Shown: positions 9,052 through 19,229, counted from the stretch's first letter. The stretch is DNA of 64,000 nucleotides from Paraburkholderia kirstenboschensis (GCF_904848585.1 NZ_CAJHCR010000004.1:496001-560000), one strand, 5' to 3'. Translations and numbers: made by a program. Notes: a model not told the origin generated them from the letters alone.

Positions 9052-9588
9052 ATGGAGCAATTTCACGGCACGACGATCGTCTCCGTGCGCCGCGGCGACA
9101 AGGTCGCGCTCGGCGGCGACGGCCAGGTGACGCTCGGCAACATCGTCATGAAGGGCGGCGCGAAGAAGGTCCGGCGCATTTATAACGGCAAGGTGCTGGT
9201 TGGCTTTGCAGGCGGCACGGCAGACGCATTTTCGCTGCTCGACCGCTTCGAGGCGAAGCTCGAAAAGCATCAGGGCAACCTCACGCGAGCCGCGGTGGAG
9301 CTCGCGAAAGACTGGCGCACGGACCGCATGTTGCGTCGTCTCGAAGCCATGCTGATTGCGGCGGACGCGACCACCACGCTCGTCATCACCGGTAACGGCG
9401 ACGTGCTTGACCCCGAAGGCGGCATTTGCGCGATCGGTTCGGGCGGCGCGTATGCGCAAGCCGCCGCGAAAGCCCTCGCCGACAACACCGAGTTGTCGCC
9501 TCGCGAGATCGTGGAAAAGTCGTTGGAGATAGCCGGCGACATGTGCATCTACACGAACCATAACCGCGTCATCGAGACGATCGAGTAA
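9052..9588 (+). CDS. hslV: ATP-dependent protease subunit HslV
   Basis: Threonine peptidase of the HslVU (ClpQY) proteasome-like complex, which degrades misfolded and regulatory proteins in the cytosol. The 178-residue product starts [15 protein letters not shown] at the ATG at 9052, with GAGGAA at 9041-9046. The catalytic threonine must be Thr7 or be exposed by trimming of a six-residue leader, whereas E. coli HslV has it directly after Met1. The conserved GGDGQVTLG follows at residues 20-28. It is the first gene of a two-gene unit with hslU, nine bases apart. Confidence 0.96.
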   Translation: MEQFHGTTIVSVRRGDKVALGGDGQVTLGNIVMKGGAKKVRRIYNGKVLVGFAGGTADAFSLLDRFEAKLEKHQGNLTRAAVELAKDWRTDRMLRRLEAMLIAADATTTLVITGNGDVLDPEGGICAIGSGGAYAQAAAKALADNTELSPREIVEKSLEIAGDMCIYTNHNRVIETIE

Positions 9589-9597
9589 GGACCCACG

Positions 9598-10944
9598 ATG
9601 AGCACCATGACCCCTGCCGAGATCGTCTCGGAACTCGACAAACACATCATCGGCCAAGGCCGCGCGAAAAAAGCGGTGGCCGTAGCGCTGCGCAACCGGT
9701 GGCGCCGTCAGCAGGTAGAAGACCCGCTGCGTCAGGAAATCACGCCGAAAAACATTCTCATGATCGGGCCGACCGGCGTCGGCAAGACTGAGATCGCGCG
9801 ACGGCTGGCCAAGCTCGCGGACGCGCCGTTCATCAAGATCGAAGCCACCAAATTCACCGAAGTGGGCTACGTGGGCCGCGACGTCGACAGCATCGTGCGC
9901 GATCTGATCGAGATATCGGTCAAGCAGACGCGCGAATCGGAAATGCGCAAAGTGCGAACCAAGGCGGAAGATCAGGCCGAAGACCGCATTCTCGACATCC
10001 TTCTGCCGAGCGCACGTCCAGTTGGGTTCGGCTCCAGTTCGAGCGCCGCTGATACCGCCGACGAAGGCGGCGCCACTCGTCAGACGTTCCGCAAGCGTCT
10101 GCGAGAAGGCCTGCTCGACGACAAGGAGATCGAACTCGACGTCGAACAGCCGCAAGTCGGCATGGACATCATGGGGCCGCCGGGCATGGAAGACATGACT
10201 GAGCAGATCCGTTCCATGTTCGCGAACATCGGCGGCGGCAAGAAAACCCGCCGCAAGATGAAGGTGAAAGAAGCGCTGAAGGTTCTCACCGACGAAGAAG
10301 CCGGCAAGATGCTCAACGACGAAGAGGTGAAAACCAAGGCTGTCCAGAACGTCGAGCAGAACGGCATTGTGTTCCTCGACGAAATCGACAAGATCGCGTC
10401 GCGCAATGAGGCAGGCGGCGGCGAAGTGTCCCGTCAAGGCGTGCAGCGCGATCTGCTGCCGCTCGTGGAAGGCACCACCATCAACACCAAGTACGGCATG
10501 GTGAAGACGGACCACATACTGTTCATCGCAAGCGGCGCGTTCCATCTGGCCAAGCCGAGCGATCTGATTCCGGAACTGCAAGGGCGCTTTCCGATCCGCG
10601 TCGAACTCGATTCGTTGTCGGTGAAGGACTTCGAGTCGATCCTCGTGTCGACGGACGCGAGCCTCGTCAAACAATACCAGGCACTGCTCGCAACAGAAGA
10701 CGTGCATCTGGAATTCGCCGACGACGGCATTCGCCGCCTCGCCGAGATCGCTTATTCGGTGAACGAAAAGACCGAGAATATCGGCGCGCGCCGTCTATAT
10801 ACGGTGATCGAAAAGCTGCTTGAAGAAGTGTCGTTTTCCGCCGGCAATCACTCCGGCAGCACGGTGCAGATCGACGCGGCATATGTGGACCGCGCGCTGA
10901 ACGAAGTAGCCGAAGACGAAGACCTGTCGCGTTACGTGCTGTGA
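9598..10944 (+). CDS. hslU: HslU ATPase, unfoldase of the HslVU protease
   Basis: AAA+ unfoldase that feeds substrates into HslV. The 448-residue protein has Walker A GPTGVGKT at 57-64 and the Walker B region VFLDEIDKI near 257-265. The variable I-domain lies between them, around 110-240 (here with a Gly/Ser-rich segment near residue 140). It ends in RYVL, in keeping with the HslU tail that docks onto HslV. ATG at 9598 gives [20 protein letters not shown], the family N-terminus. A strong two-way terminator lies 40 bases downstream. Confidence 0.97.
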   Translation: MSTMTPAEIVSELDKHIIGQGRAKKAVAVALRNRWRRQQVEDPLRQEITPKNILMIGPTGVGKTEIARRLAKLADAPFIKIEATKFTEVGYVGRDVDSIVRDLIEISVKQTRESEMRKVRTKAEDQAEDRILDILLPSARPVGFGSSSSAADTADEGGATRQTFRKRLREGLLDDKEIELDVEQPQVGMDIMGPPGMEDMTEQIRSMFANIGGGKKTRRKMKVKEALKVLTDEEAGKMLNDEEVKTKAVQNVEQNGIVFLDEIDKIASRNEAGGGEVSRQGVQRDLLPLVEGTTINTKYGMVKTDHILFIASGAFHLAKPSDLIPELQGRFPIRVELDSLSVKDFESILVSTDASLVKQYQALLATEDVHLEFADDGIRRLAEIAYSVNEKTENIGARRLYTVIEKLLEEVSFSAGNHSGSTVQIDAAYVDRALNEVAEDEDLSRYVL

Positions 10945-10984
10945 CGTAGTGACGTAGTGACGTGAAGCGTTAAACAAACGCAAA

Positions 10985-11018
10985 AAAACGGGCTGCCTGA
11001 AGAAAGGCAGCCCGTTTT
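10985..11018. terminator. Bidirectional terminator between hslU and regA
   Basis: Perfect 14-bp inverted repeat AAAACGGGCTGCCT (10985-10998) / AGGCAGCCCGTTTT (11005-11018) with loop GAAGAA. It has T-runs on both strands, between convergent hslU (ends 10944) and the response-regulator gene (ends 11051). Confidence 0.93.
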
Positions 11019-11050
11019 CTTTTGCGTGATATTCAGCGATAAAGCCGCGC

Positions 11051-11593
11051 TTACTGCTTGACTGGCCGTTTCGCGAGTTTGCGCTGCAAGGTCCGGCGAT
11101 GCATGTTCAACGCGCGCGCGGTGGCCGAGATGTTGCCGCCATGCTCGGCAAGCACGCGTTGAATATGCTCCCACTCGAGCCGCGCGACAGACAGCGGCGT
11201 GGGATGCTCGATCGCCTCTTCCGCCTGAAGCGCGCTCGCCTCGCTTTGCAGCGCCGACAAAATCGTTTCGACGTTGGCAGGCTTTGCCAGATAGTTGTCC
11301 GCGCCGTCTTTCACGGCTTGCACCGCAGTGGCGATGCTCGCATAGCCGGTCAGCACCAGCATGCGAGCGTCGGGCTGCAAATCGCGCAACGGTGCGACGA
11401 GCGTAAGGCCGGAGTCGTTGCCAAGGTGTAGATCCACCGTGATCTGGCTGAATTTCTGCTGGTTTGCCAGCTTGATCGCCTCGTCCGCGTTGTGCGCTTC
11501 GCTCACCGTGTACCCGCGCCGCGTGAGTCCGCGTGCGAGGATGCCGGAGAACACCTCGTCGTCGTCGATCACCAGAAAATTCATTTCGCTCAT
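11051..11593 (-). CDS. regA: RegA/PrrA/RoxR-family response regulator
   Basis: DNA-binding response regulator of redox-responsive two-component systems. The 180-residue protein has an N-terminal receiver with acidic cluster D10-D11-D12 and phospho-acceptor Asp54 (VDLHLG). A short linker leads to a C-terminal Fis-type helix-turn-helix (about 134-175, GGNISATARALNMHRRTLQRKL), the layout typical of RegA/ActR/PrrA. Its ATG at 11593 overlaps the stop of the upstream kinase gene (ATGA), so the two are translationally coupled. In other bacteria this pair controls respiration and carbon- and nitrogen-fixation genes by redox state; targets here are unknown. Confidence 0.9.
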   Translation of the reverse strand: MSEMNFLVIDDDEVFSGILARGLTRRGYTVSEAHNADEAIKLANQQKFSQITVDLHLGNDSGLTLVAPLRDLQPDARMLVLTGYASIATAVQAVKDGADNYLAKPANVETILSALQSEASALQAEEAIEHPTPLSVARLEWEHIQRVLAEHGGNISATARALNMHRRTLQRKLAKRPVKQ

Positions 11594-12900
11594 GCCTGTT
11601 TCTCCGTGTTGGATGGTGCGGCGCCTTGACGGCCCGTGCCGGAAATTTTTCGCTCGGTGAGCGGCAACCGCAAAACTGCGCGCGTGCCACGCGGCTTGAT
11701 CGAGCTGACGTCGGTCAATTCGATCGAACCTTTGAGGCGCGCCGCCGCCGAAAAAGCCAGATACAAGCCGACGCCGTGGCCGCCTTGCGTGCTCTCGACC
11801 GGCATAGCGCCGAGCGAGCCCCGCAGCGATGCTGGAATGCCGGGGCCGGCGTCGCATACTTCGAATTCGACCTGATCGCCGCGCGCTGTCAACTTGCACG
11901 ACAACGTGACGTGATCGCGGCTCGCTCGCGCGGCGTTGTCGAGCAAAATCGTCAGAATCTGGCTGACGGCAACAGTGTCGTCAAGACTGACATCGGCCGG
12001 CGGCGCGCCGCTCCGCTCGAACTTCACATGCGGATGACGCAAGCGCCACTGCTCGGCAAACGACTCGAGCCACTCGTCGACGAGTTGACGGTTGGTCGTG
12101 GTCGTTGCGCGGCTGCGCAACCTGGCAAGCGCTGACGTGCACAAGCCCATTTGTTGTTCGAGCAATTCGAGATCGGCCTTATACGGCGCGAGCCCTTTAT
12201 CGGTTCGCGCCGCGTCGCGCAGTTCTTCGGAAAGCATCGCAATTGTAGACAGAGGCGTGCCGATTTCGTGAGCGACGGTAGCGGCTTGCACGCCAAGCGC
12301 GACCGCGCGTTCGTCGTGAAGCAAGCGCTGCTGCGCGTCTCCGAGCGCTGCGTCACGTAGCCGCAGGGCTCGTGACATGCGCGCGACGAACCATGCAATC
12401 AGACCGACGCTCACCATGAAGTTGACCCACATGCCGGCGCGATAGTAGTCGAACAGGTTCGCGGGATTGTCGAGATTCAACGGCACCGAGTCGAAGCCGA
12501 GCACTGCGTAGCAGGCCACGGCGAATGCGGCGAGCCACGCCATCAGTTGCCACGGCAGAACGGCTGCGGCAATGGCGAGCGATGGCAGGTATAGCGAAAC
12601 AAACGGATTGGTCGTGCCGCCGGACAGAAACAGCAACGCAGACAACGCGCCGAGATCGACCCAGATCTGACCGAACAGCTCCATGTTCGATTCGGGCCGC
12701 TGCTGCGCGACGCGCCACCACGTGAGTGCGTTAAAGAGCACCTCGAGCGAGATGACGAGCAGCATGGCCGGCAACGGCAAATGCACGCCGATAAAGATCT
12801 GCACGAACGCGATTGTCAGTAACTGACCGATGATCGCGAGGCTGCGCAGCCAGAACAGATGGCCCAGATTGACCCGGCCCGTGTTGGTTATACGATGCAT
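11590..12900 (-). CDS. regB: RegB/PrrB/RoxS-family redox sensor histidine kinase
   Basis: Inner-membrane sensor kinase, partner of the downstream regulator. The 436-residue protein has about six membrane segments in the first 175 residues. They contain GGTTNPF at 94-100, the GGXXNPF quinone-binding signature of RegB. The dimerisation box is AHEIGTPLST with His211 as the phosphorylated residue. Cys254 (MGLCTSAL) matches the region of the redox-active cysteine of RegB, and the ATPase domain shows DNAAR and GPGIP-GSLG motifs. It therefore probably senses the quinone pool and/or thiol redox state. It diverges from the TPR gene at 13006. Confidence 0.91.
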   Translation of the reverse strand: MHRITNTGRVNLGHLFWLRSLAIIGQLLTIAFVQIFIGVHLPLPAMLLVISLEVLFNALTWWRVAQQRPESNMELFGQIWVDLGALSALLFLSGGTTNPFVSLYLPSLAIAAAVLPWQLMAWLAAFAVACYAVLGFDSVPLNLDNPANLFDYYRAGMWVNFMVSVGLIAWFVARMSRALRLRDAALGDAQQRLLHDERAVALGVQAATVAHEIGTPLSTIAMLSEELRDAARTDKGLAPYKADLELLEQQMGLCTSALARLRSRATTTTNRQLVDEWLESFAEQWRLRHPHVKFERSGAPPADVSLDDTVAVSQILTILLDNAARASRDHVTLSCKLTARGDQVEFEVCDAGPGIPASLRGSLGAMPVESTQGGHGVGLYLAFSAAARLKGSIELTDVSSIKPRGTRAVLRLPLTERKISGTGRQGAAPSNTEKQA

Positions 12901-13005
12901 GACTTCAGTTTACCCGTTCGGACGCTTCCGAATCATCTCGCCGCCGCACGGCGATACCATAGATTTCCTTGTTAGCGCGCGCCGGTCGTTCGGCAGCAAT
13001 TATCC

Positions 13006-14628
13006 ATGGCCACCTCTGACATGTCGTCAGCTTTCCTTAACTTTATCCGACATGCCGCCGCGGCGGGGCAGAACGGCGCTGCGGAATCCGAAGCGCAATT
13101 GCTTCATGTCGCGGCGCAACTGCACCCTCACGAGAACGAGTCGCTCGCCTCGCTCGTCCACGCTTTCATCGGCCAGCAGCGCCACGGCGATGCAATTGAA
13201 CTGGCCGCCATTATTGCGCAACTCGACCCGAGCAACGCCGAGGCGCATTTTCGTCTCGGCTACGCGTTGCAAATGGCGAACCGGCACGGCGAAGCCATCG
13301 CTCCATATCGCAGCGCGCTCGCACTCCACCCCGCCTTGCCATCGCTCCGCTGCAATCTCGCCGGCGCGCTTGCGCTCACCCACGGCGAGCTGAGCGAACA
13401 GATTGAGCTTCTCGAACATGCGGTCCGGGATCAACCCGACGATGGAAACATCTGGACCAACCTGTCGAACGTTTATCGCAACAATATGGATGTACCTCGC
13501 GCGCTCGAAGCAGGCGCGCGAGCCGTCCAGTGCGCGCCGCTCAGTCCGCACGCCCACAACAACTATGCGCTGGCACTACGTGAAGCGCAACGCTGGGCCG
13601 AGGCGACGCACGCCGCGCAAACCGCTTGCACGCTTGCGCCCGCTGACGCCGGCATGCGTTCGAACCTCGCGATGCTGCAACTCATGAGCGGCGATTATGC
13701 GAACGGCTGGCTGTCGCATGAGGCGCGCTGGAGCGGCTCGTACGAGTTGCGCGGCAATCGTCCCGTCATGCCCGCACCTACCTGGCGCGGCGAGCCGCTC
13801 GCCGGCAAAACGTTGCTCGTTTGGGGTGAGCAGGGCATGGGCGATGTGTTGCAGTTCAGCCGCTACATTCCGATGCTGGCCGAGCGTGTGCATCGCGAAG
13901 GTGGCCGCCTCGCATGGAATTCATTCCCGCAAATGGGCGCGTTGCTCGCCCGGAGTCTCGGTGGTCATCTCGACCACTACTCGGCGGGCGGCGGCGTCGA
14001 ATCCCTGCCGCCTTTCGACTTCGAGATTCCATTGCTGAGCCTGCCGCTGATCTTCGGCACGCGCGAGGCGACCATTCCCGCAACCACGCCCTACCTGCAT
14101 GCGGACCCTGCTGCCGTGCAGCGCTGGCAGCAACGGCTTGCGGGCGAGTCAAGGCTCAGGGTCGGACTCACATGGACCGGCAGCCATGGTCATCAACGCA
14201 ATCCGTTTCGCCGCGTGGGCTGGGAACGCTATGCGAAGCACTTCGGCGGCATTCGGAACGTGGCGTTCTATTCGCTGCAACCCGGTGCCCATGCCGATGT
14301 TGGCTCGGCCAACGCCGCAGGCCTGCCGCTCACCGACTACACCGCCGAATTTTCGACCTTTGACGATACAGCCGCCTTTGTCGGCGCGCTCGATCTTGTT
14401 ATTACCGTGTGCACGTCGGCCGCGCACCTGAGCGGCGCGCTCGGACAGCGCACGTGGATGCTGCTCGACGTCAATCCGCACTGGGTGTGGCTGACCGGTC
14501 GCCGCGACAGCCCGTGGTATCCGGGCGCAACGCTGTACCGCCAGGAAAAATTCGGCGAATGGGACCCGGCGCTAGAGGCGGTGGCCCGCGATCTCAATGC
14601 GCTCGCTGCCCGGCACCGCGCGGCCTGA
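13006..14628 (+). CDS. Tetratricopeptide-repeat protein with glycosyltransferase-9-like C-terminal domain
   Basis: A 540-residue soluble protein. Residues about 20-235 form TPR-type helical repeats (for example SNAEAHFRLGYALQMANRHGEAI and ADAGMRSNLAMLQLMSGDY). From about 265 on, the sequence resembles heptosyltransferase/GT9-like domains attached to TPRs: LLVWGEQGMGDVLQFSRYIPML, then GLTWTGS and a late LDLVITVCTSAAHLSGALG segment followed by SPWYPGA. It may be a protein- or envelope-directed sugar transferase, but no substrate can be named. It sits alone between regB (divergent) and a CWC gene (convergent). ATG 13006 is used; ATG 13021 is an alternative. Confidence 0.82.
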   Translation: MATSDMSSAFLNFIRHAAAAGQNGAAESEAQLLHVAAQLHPHENESLASLVHAFIGQQRHGDAIELAAIIAQLDPSNAEAHFRLGYALQMANRHGEAIAPYRSALALHPALPSLRCNLAGALALTHGELSEQIELLEHAVRDQPDDGNIWTNLSNVYRNNMDVPRALEAGARAVQCAPLSPHAHNNYALALREAQRWAEATHAAQTACTLAPADAGMRSNLAMLQLMSGDYANGWLSHEARWSGSYELRGNRPVMPAPTWRGEPLAGKTLLVWGEQGMGDVLQFSRYIPMLAERVHREGGRLAWNSFPQMGALLARSLGGHLDHYSAGGGVESLPPFDFEIPLLSLPLIFGTREATIPATTPYLHADPAAVQRWQQRLAGESRLRVGLTWTGSHGHQRNPFRRVGWERYAKHFGGIRNVAFYSLQPGAHADVGSANAAGLPLTDYTAEFSTFDDTAAFVGALDLVITVCTSAAHLSGALGQRTWMLLDVNPHWVWLTGRRDSPWYPGATLYRQEKFGEWDPALEAVARDLNALAARHRAA

Positions 14629-14671
14629 CGGGACAAAGACGCGGCCGCGGCTTCACCGCAGCCTGCGGCGG

Positions 14672-14896
14672 TCACGGCAAATTCGCACCAGGCTCGGCTT
14701 GAGCCGCTCTTGCGATTTCCGCAACGAGACACTCAGGGCAAAGGCAACGGCCGGCCGGGTCCAGCCGGTCGCGCGGCAGTACGGGCATTTCGCGGCACCA
14801 GCAGTCGAAAGGCTTTGCATGCATCGCGCAATCGAATGCGTTGCCGCAGCGCGGGCAGCGCGCGCTGCCTTGCGGGCGTGAAGCGGACGGTTTCAT
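14672..14896 (-). CDS. Small cysteine-rich CWC-family protein
   Basis: A 74-residue protein matching the cysteine-rich CWC family: CPRCG (Cys14, Cys17), Cys23, the eponymous C32-W33-C34, then C51-L-C53-PE-C56. The spacing suggests a metal-binding knuckle (zinc or Fe-S). No function is established that I know of. It is antisense to its neighbours and overlaps no other real gene; the TPR gene ends 43 bases away. Identification rests on the cysteine pattern, which is strong for such a short protein. Confidence 0.75.
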   Translation of the reverse strand: MKPSASRPQGSARCPRCGNAFDCAMHAKPFDCWCREMPVLPRDRLDPAGRCLCPECLVAEIARAAQAEPGANLP

Positions 14897-16057
<1,161 letters not shown>

Positions 16058-16073
16058 TTGCTGTCTCCCGCCC

Positions 16074-16112
16074 GGCACATAAGGCACGCCAAACCGGCGC
16101 GCCTTATGTGCC
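16074..16112 (+). terminator. Strong hairpin after argB
   Basis: GGCACATAAGGC (16074-16085) pairs perfectly with GCCTTATGTGCC (16101-16112). After one mismatch the stem extends by CGCC/GGCG around loop AAACC, giving about 17 bp. There is no T-run, so it may protect the 3' end or act with Rho and is not a classical terminator. Confidence 0.6.
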
Positions 16113-16296
16113 CTGTGGCGAGACTGCAGCAACGTATGTCCTCCATGGCATATTCGGCAGAACGCGGCGCCTTCCCGCGCGCCGCCACGGCGCTCCAGCC
16201 AGTCCTCCTTTTTCCCCGCAAATCCGCCGCCCGTATCGTGAACGCCGACGTTCGCCGCGCGCAGCAATTGCTCCGGCCTGAACGGCCTTCTTGACC

Positions 16297-17100
16297 ATGC
16301 GCACTCCAACTTCCCGACGCCGCCGTCCGCACATCGCAGGCGGCCGTCCGGTCTGGCTGTTCGATCTCGACAACACGCTGCACCACGCGTCGCACGCCAT
16401 CTTCCCCGCGATCAATCAGGCGATGACGCAGTACATCATCGACGCGCTGCAAGTGGAGCTCGACGAAGCCAACCGTCTGCGCACCGGCTACACCCAGCGC
16501 TACGGCGCTGCGCTGCTGGGTCTGACGCGCCACCATCCGCTCGACGCAAGCGACTTCCTCAAGGTCGTGCACACGTTCCCCGATCTCGGCTCTATGGTCC
16601 GTCACGAGCGTGGACTCGCGCGTCTCGTCGCGGCGCTGCCCGGCCGCAAGATCGTGCTGACCAATGCACCCGAAGCTTATGCGCGCGCGGTGCTGGCGCA
16701 ACTTCGCATCGAGCGTCTGTTCGAGCAGGTCATCGCCATCGAGCATATGCGCGACCGGCGCCGCTGGCGCGCGAAACCCGACCACGCGATGTTGCGCAAG
16801 GCCATGCGCGACGCTCATGTGTCGCTGAAAGACGTGATCCTCGTCGAAGACACGCGCTCGCACCTGAAGAACTACCGGCGGCTCGGCATCCGCACGGTGT
16901 GGATCACCGGCCATCTGCCGCGCAAGCCTCATGCGGACGGCGTGCCCACGCGGCTGCCGGGTACAGGGCGGCCGCACTATGTCGATCGCAGCATTCGTTC
17001 GTTAAAATCGCTACGACTGAGCACCCGCTCGGTTCGAGTGAAGCGCCAGCAGACGGGACGACAGCCATGCAGCCGATCGACAAGCCTGACGAAGCCCTAG
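16297..17100 (+). CDS. HAD-superfamily pyrimidine 5'-nucleotidase-like hydrolase
   Basis: Haloacid-dehalogenase-fold phosphatase of the pyrimidine 5'-nucleotidase (SDT1/Pyr5N) subgroup. Motif I is D23-L-D25-N-T27 (LFDLDNTLHH), motif II VLTNAP, motif III Lys in RAKPDH, motif IV VEDTRSHLKN. 267 residues from the ATG at 16297; a TTG six bases upstream is less likely. Family members dephosphorylate UMP/CMP or related compounds; the substrate here is unproven. The last 50 or so residues, after GRPHYVDRS, are basic and low in complexity and run 34 bases into slmA, so the functional domain probably ends earlier. Confidence 0.85.
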   Translation: MRTPTSRRRRPHIAGGRPVWLFDLDNTLHHASHAIFPAINQAMTQYIIDALQVELDEANRLRTGYTQRYGAALLGLTRHHPLDASDFLKVVHTFPDLGSMVRHERGLARLVAALPGRKIVLTNAPEAYARAVLAQLRIERLFEQVIAIEHMRDRRRWRAKPDHAMLRKAMRDAHVSLKDVILVEDTRSHLKNYRRLGIRTVWITGHLPRKPHADGVPTRLPGTGRPHYVDRSIRSLKSLRLSTRSVRVKRQQTGRQPCSRSTSLTKP

Positions 17101-17747
17101 CCGAACACGATCCCGCCGCGCCGGCTGCACCGCGCGCGCAGCGCCTGAAGCCGGGCGAGCGCCGCGTGCACATTCTCCAGACGCTCGCGTCCATGCTTGA
17201 AGCGCCGAAGAGCGAAAAAATCACCACGGCTGCGCTTGCGGCGCGGCTCGGCGTATCGGAAGCCGCGCTCTATCGGCACTTTGCAAGCAAGGCGCAAATG
17301 TTCGAAGGACTAATCGAGTTCATCGAGCAGACCATCTTCGGGTTGATCAACCAGATCGTCGACAAGGAGGAGAGCGGCGTGCTGCAGGCGCGCGCAATCG
17401 CGTTGATGCTGCTGAATTTCTCCGCGAAAAATCCTGGCATGACGCGCGTACTGACATGCGAGGCGCTGGTCGGTGAGCATGAGCGGCTGACTGTGCGCGT
17501 CAATCAGATGCTCGAGCGCGTGGAAGCTTCGCTGAAGCAATGTCTGCGCTTAGCCGCAACGAACGCCGATACATCCGCTCAAGACGCGCCGTCGCCGGTG
17601 CCCGTTCCGGCCGACTACGATCCGGCCGTGAGGGCAAGCCTGCTGCTCAGCTACATCATCGGCCGCTGGCATCGCTTCGTTCGCAGCGGCTTCGTGCGTA
17701 TGCCGGCCGCCGACGCGGATTCCCAATTGCGGGTGATCCTTCAGTAG
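17067..17747 (+). CDS. slmA: Nucleoid occlusion factor SlmA-type TetR regulator
   Basis: TetR-fold DNA-binding protein of the SlmA family, which keeps FtsZ rings away from unsegregated DNA. The 226-residue product has the N-terminal helix-turn-helix at about 50-75 (ITTAALAARLGVSEAALYRHFASKAQMFEGL), the signature seen in SlmA. The ATG at 17067 lies inside the tail of the preceding HAD gene, pointing to co-transcription, as is common for this pair in Burkholderia. A Pro/Ala-rich insert lies near residues 170-190. The FtsZ role is inferred from family and context (argB–HAD–slmA). Confidence 0.88.
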   Translation: MQPIDKPDEALAEHDPAAPAAPRAQRLKPGERRVHILQTLASMLEAPKSEKITTAALAARLGVSEAALYRHFASKAQMFEGLIEFIEQTIFGLINQIVDKEESGVLQARAIALMLLNFSAKNPGMTRVLTCEALVGEHERLTVRVNQMLERVEASLKQCLRLAATNADTSAQDAPSPVPVPADYDPAVRASLLLSYIIGRWHRFVRSGFVRMPAADADSQLRVILQ

Positions 17748-17802
17748 TCCGCCGGGGAAGGCGCGCCAGCGGGCCGTAAGACGCTGCCGCGCGGAATTTT
17801 CC

Positions 17803-18014
17803 GCTATACTTTGCGCCTGACTGCGGCCCTGAATGTCTTCGGAAACAGCTTCCCAGCTTCTAATGCCGCGCTTCAGAACACGTCTGAATACGTGGGCGAA
17901 TTCCTGTTGTGAAACCTTAGTACGCGCCGATTTGCTGACTCGATTGCGGGCGCGCGAACCAGTGGAAAATTTCCGCGGTTCACTACAAATGCGGCTAAAG
18001 AGGTCGTCAGCCGC
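17803..18014 (+). promoter_or_regulatory. SAM-II-type riboswitch in the metX leader
   Basis: The 336-base gap before metX holds a -10 element TATACT (17803-17808, weak -35), then a sequence matching the SAM-II aptamer. P1 is CGCGCC (17923-17928) with GGCGCG (17949-17954). Its loop contains GATTTG (17929-17934) and TTGC (17944-17947). The conserved 3' strand ACAAATGCGGCTAAAGAGG runs 17985-18003. TTGC can pair with GCGG and CTC with GAG to close the pseudoknot. Between P1 and the 3' strand an extra hairpin is inserted (GAACC 17956-17960 / GGTTC 17977-17981, with GTGGAA/TTCCGC inside). GCGGCT (17991-17996) can alternatively pair with AGCCGC (18009-18014), a possible expression switch. The metX start is 80 bases further on. 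Confidence 0.8.
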
Positions 18015-18083
18015 GCACAAGTCGTTCCTCCGTGCTTTGCCGACGCCGTCTAGCCGCCCTGTCTTTGTCAAATGGCGGAATGA

Positions 18084-19229
18084 ATGGAATCGATCGGTAT
18101 CGTCGCTCCAAAAAAAATGCATTTCACCGAGCCGTTGCGTCTGCAGAACGGCAGCTCGCTTGCCGACTACGACCTGATGGTCGAGACCTACGGCACGCTC
18201 AACGCCGCGCGCAGCAATGCGGTACTCGTGTGTCATGCGCTGAACGCGTCGCATCACGTTGCAGGTGTTTATGCGGACAATCCCAAGGACATCGGCTGGT
18301 GGGACAACATGGTCGGCCCCGGCAAGCCGCTCGACACCAACAAATTTTTCGTGATCGGCGTGAACAACCTGGGCTCGTGCTTCGGCTCGACCGGCCCGAT
18401 GAGCATCGACCCTGCCACCGGCAATCCGTACGGCGCGACGTTCCCCGTGGTCACGGTAGAAGACTGGGTCAACGCCCAGGCGCGCGTCGCGGATCAATTC
18501 GGCATCACACGCTTTGCCGCTGTCATGGGCGGCAGCCTCGGCGGCATGCAGGCGCTCGCGTGGAGCATGATGTACCCGGAGCGCGTCGCGCATTGCATCG
18601 TGGTGGCGTCGACGCCCAAGTTGTCGGCGCAAAACATCGCGTTCAACGAGGTGGCGCGCTCGGCGATTCTGTCGGACCCCGACTTCCACGGCGGCAACTA
18701 CTACGCGCATAACGTCAAGCCGAAGCGCGGCTTGCGTGTCGCACGGATGATCGGCCACATCACGTATCTGTCGGACGACGACATGGCCGAGAAATTCGGC
18801 CGGTCGCTGCGCCGCGCAGAGGGCGCGCTCGACGCATACAACTTCAACTTCGACGTGGAGTTCGAGGTGGAGTCGTATCTGCGCTATCAGGGCGACAAGT
18901 TCGCCGATTACTTCGACGCCAACACCTATCTACTGATCACACGCGCGCTCGATTACTTCGATCCGGCTAAAGCCTTCGAAGGAGATCTGACAGCGGCCGT
19001 CGCGCATACAACGGCGAAATATCTGATCGCGAGCTTCACGACCGACTGGCGTTTCGCACCGGCCCGTTCGCGCGAACTCGTGAAGGCGCTGCTCGACCAC
19101 AAGCGCACCGTCACCTACGCGGAAATCGACGCGCCGCACGGTCACGACGCCTTCCTGCTCGACGACGCGCGCTATCACAACCTGATGCGCGCCTACTACG
19201 AACGCATTGCGAACGAGGTGAACGCATGA
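18084..19229 (+). CDS. metX: Homoserine O-acyltransferase (MetX family)
   Basis: Acylates homoserine, the first committed step of methionine synthesis. It is a 381-residue alpha/beta hydrolase with nucleophile elbow GGSLGG (Ser151). The Asp and His of the triad lie in DWRFAP and PHGHDAF near the C-terminus. The fold is that of MetX; beta-proteobacterial members have been reassigned as succinyltransferases (MetXS), so the acyl donor is left open. It is preceded by a SAM-II-type riboswitch, consistent with repression by SAM. It overlaps metW by ATGA. ATG 18084 follows GGCGGA. Confidence 0.95.
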   Translation: MESIGIVAPKKMHFTEPLRLQNGSSLADYDLMVETYGTLNAARSNAVLVCHALNASHHVAGVYADNPKDIGWWDNMVGPGKPLDTNKFFVIGVNNLGSCFGSTGPMSIDPATGNPYGATFPVVTVEDWVNAQARVADQFGITRFAAVMGGSLGGMQALAWSMMYPERVAHCIVVASTPKLSAQNIAFNEVARSAILSDPDFHGGNYYAHNVKPKRGLRVARMIGHITYLSDDDMAEKFGRSLRRAEGALDAYNFNFDVEFEVESYLRYQGDKFADYFDANTYLLITRALDYFDPAKAFEGDLTAAVAHTTAKYLIASFTTDWRFAPARSRELVKALLDHKRTVTYAEIDAPHGHDAFLLDDARYHNLMRAYYERIANEVNA

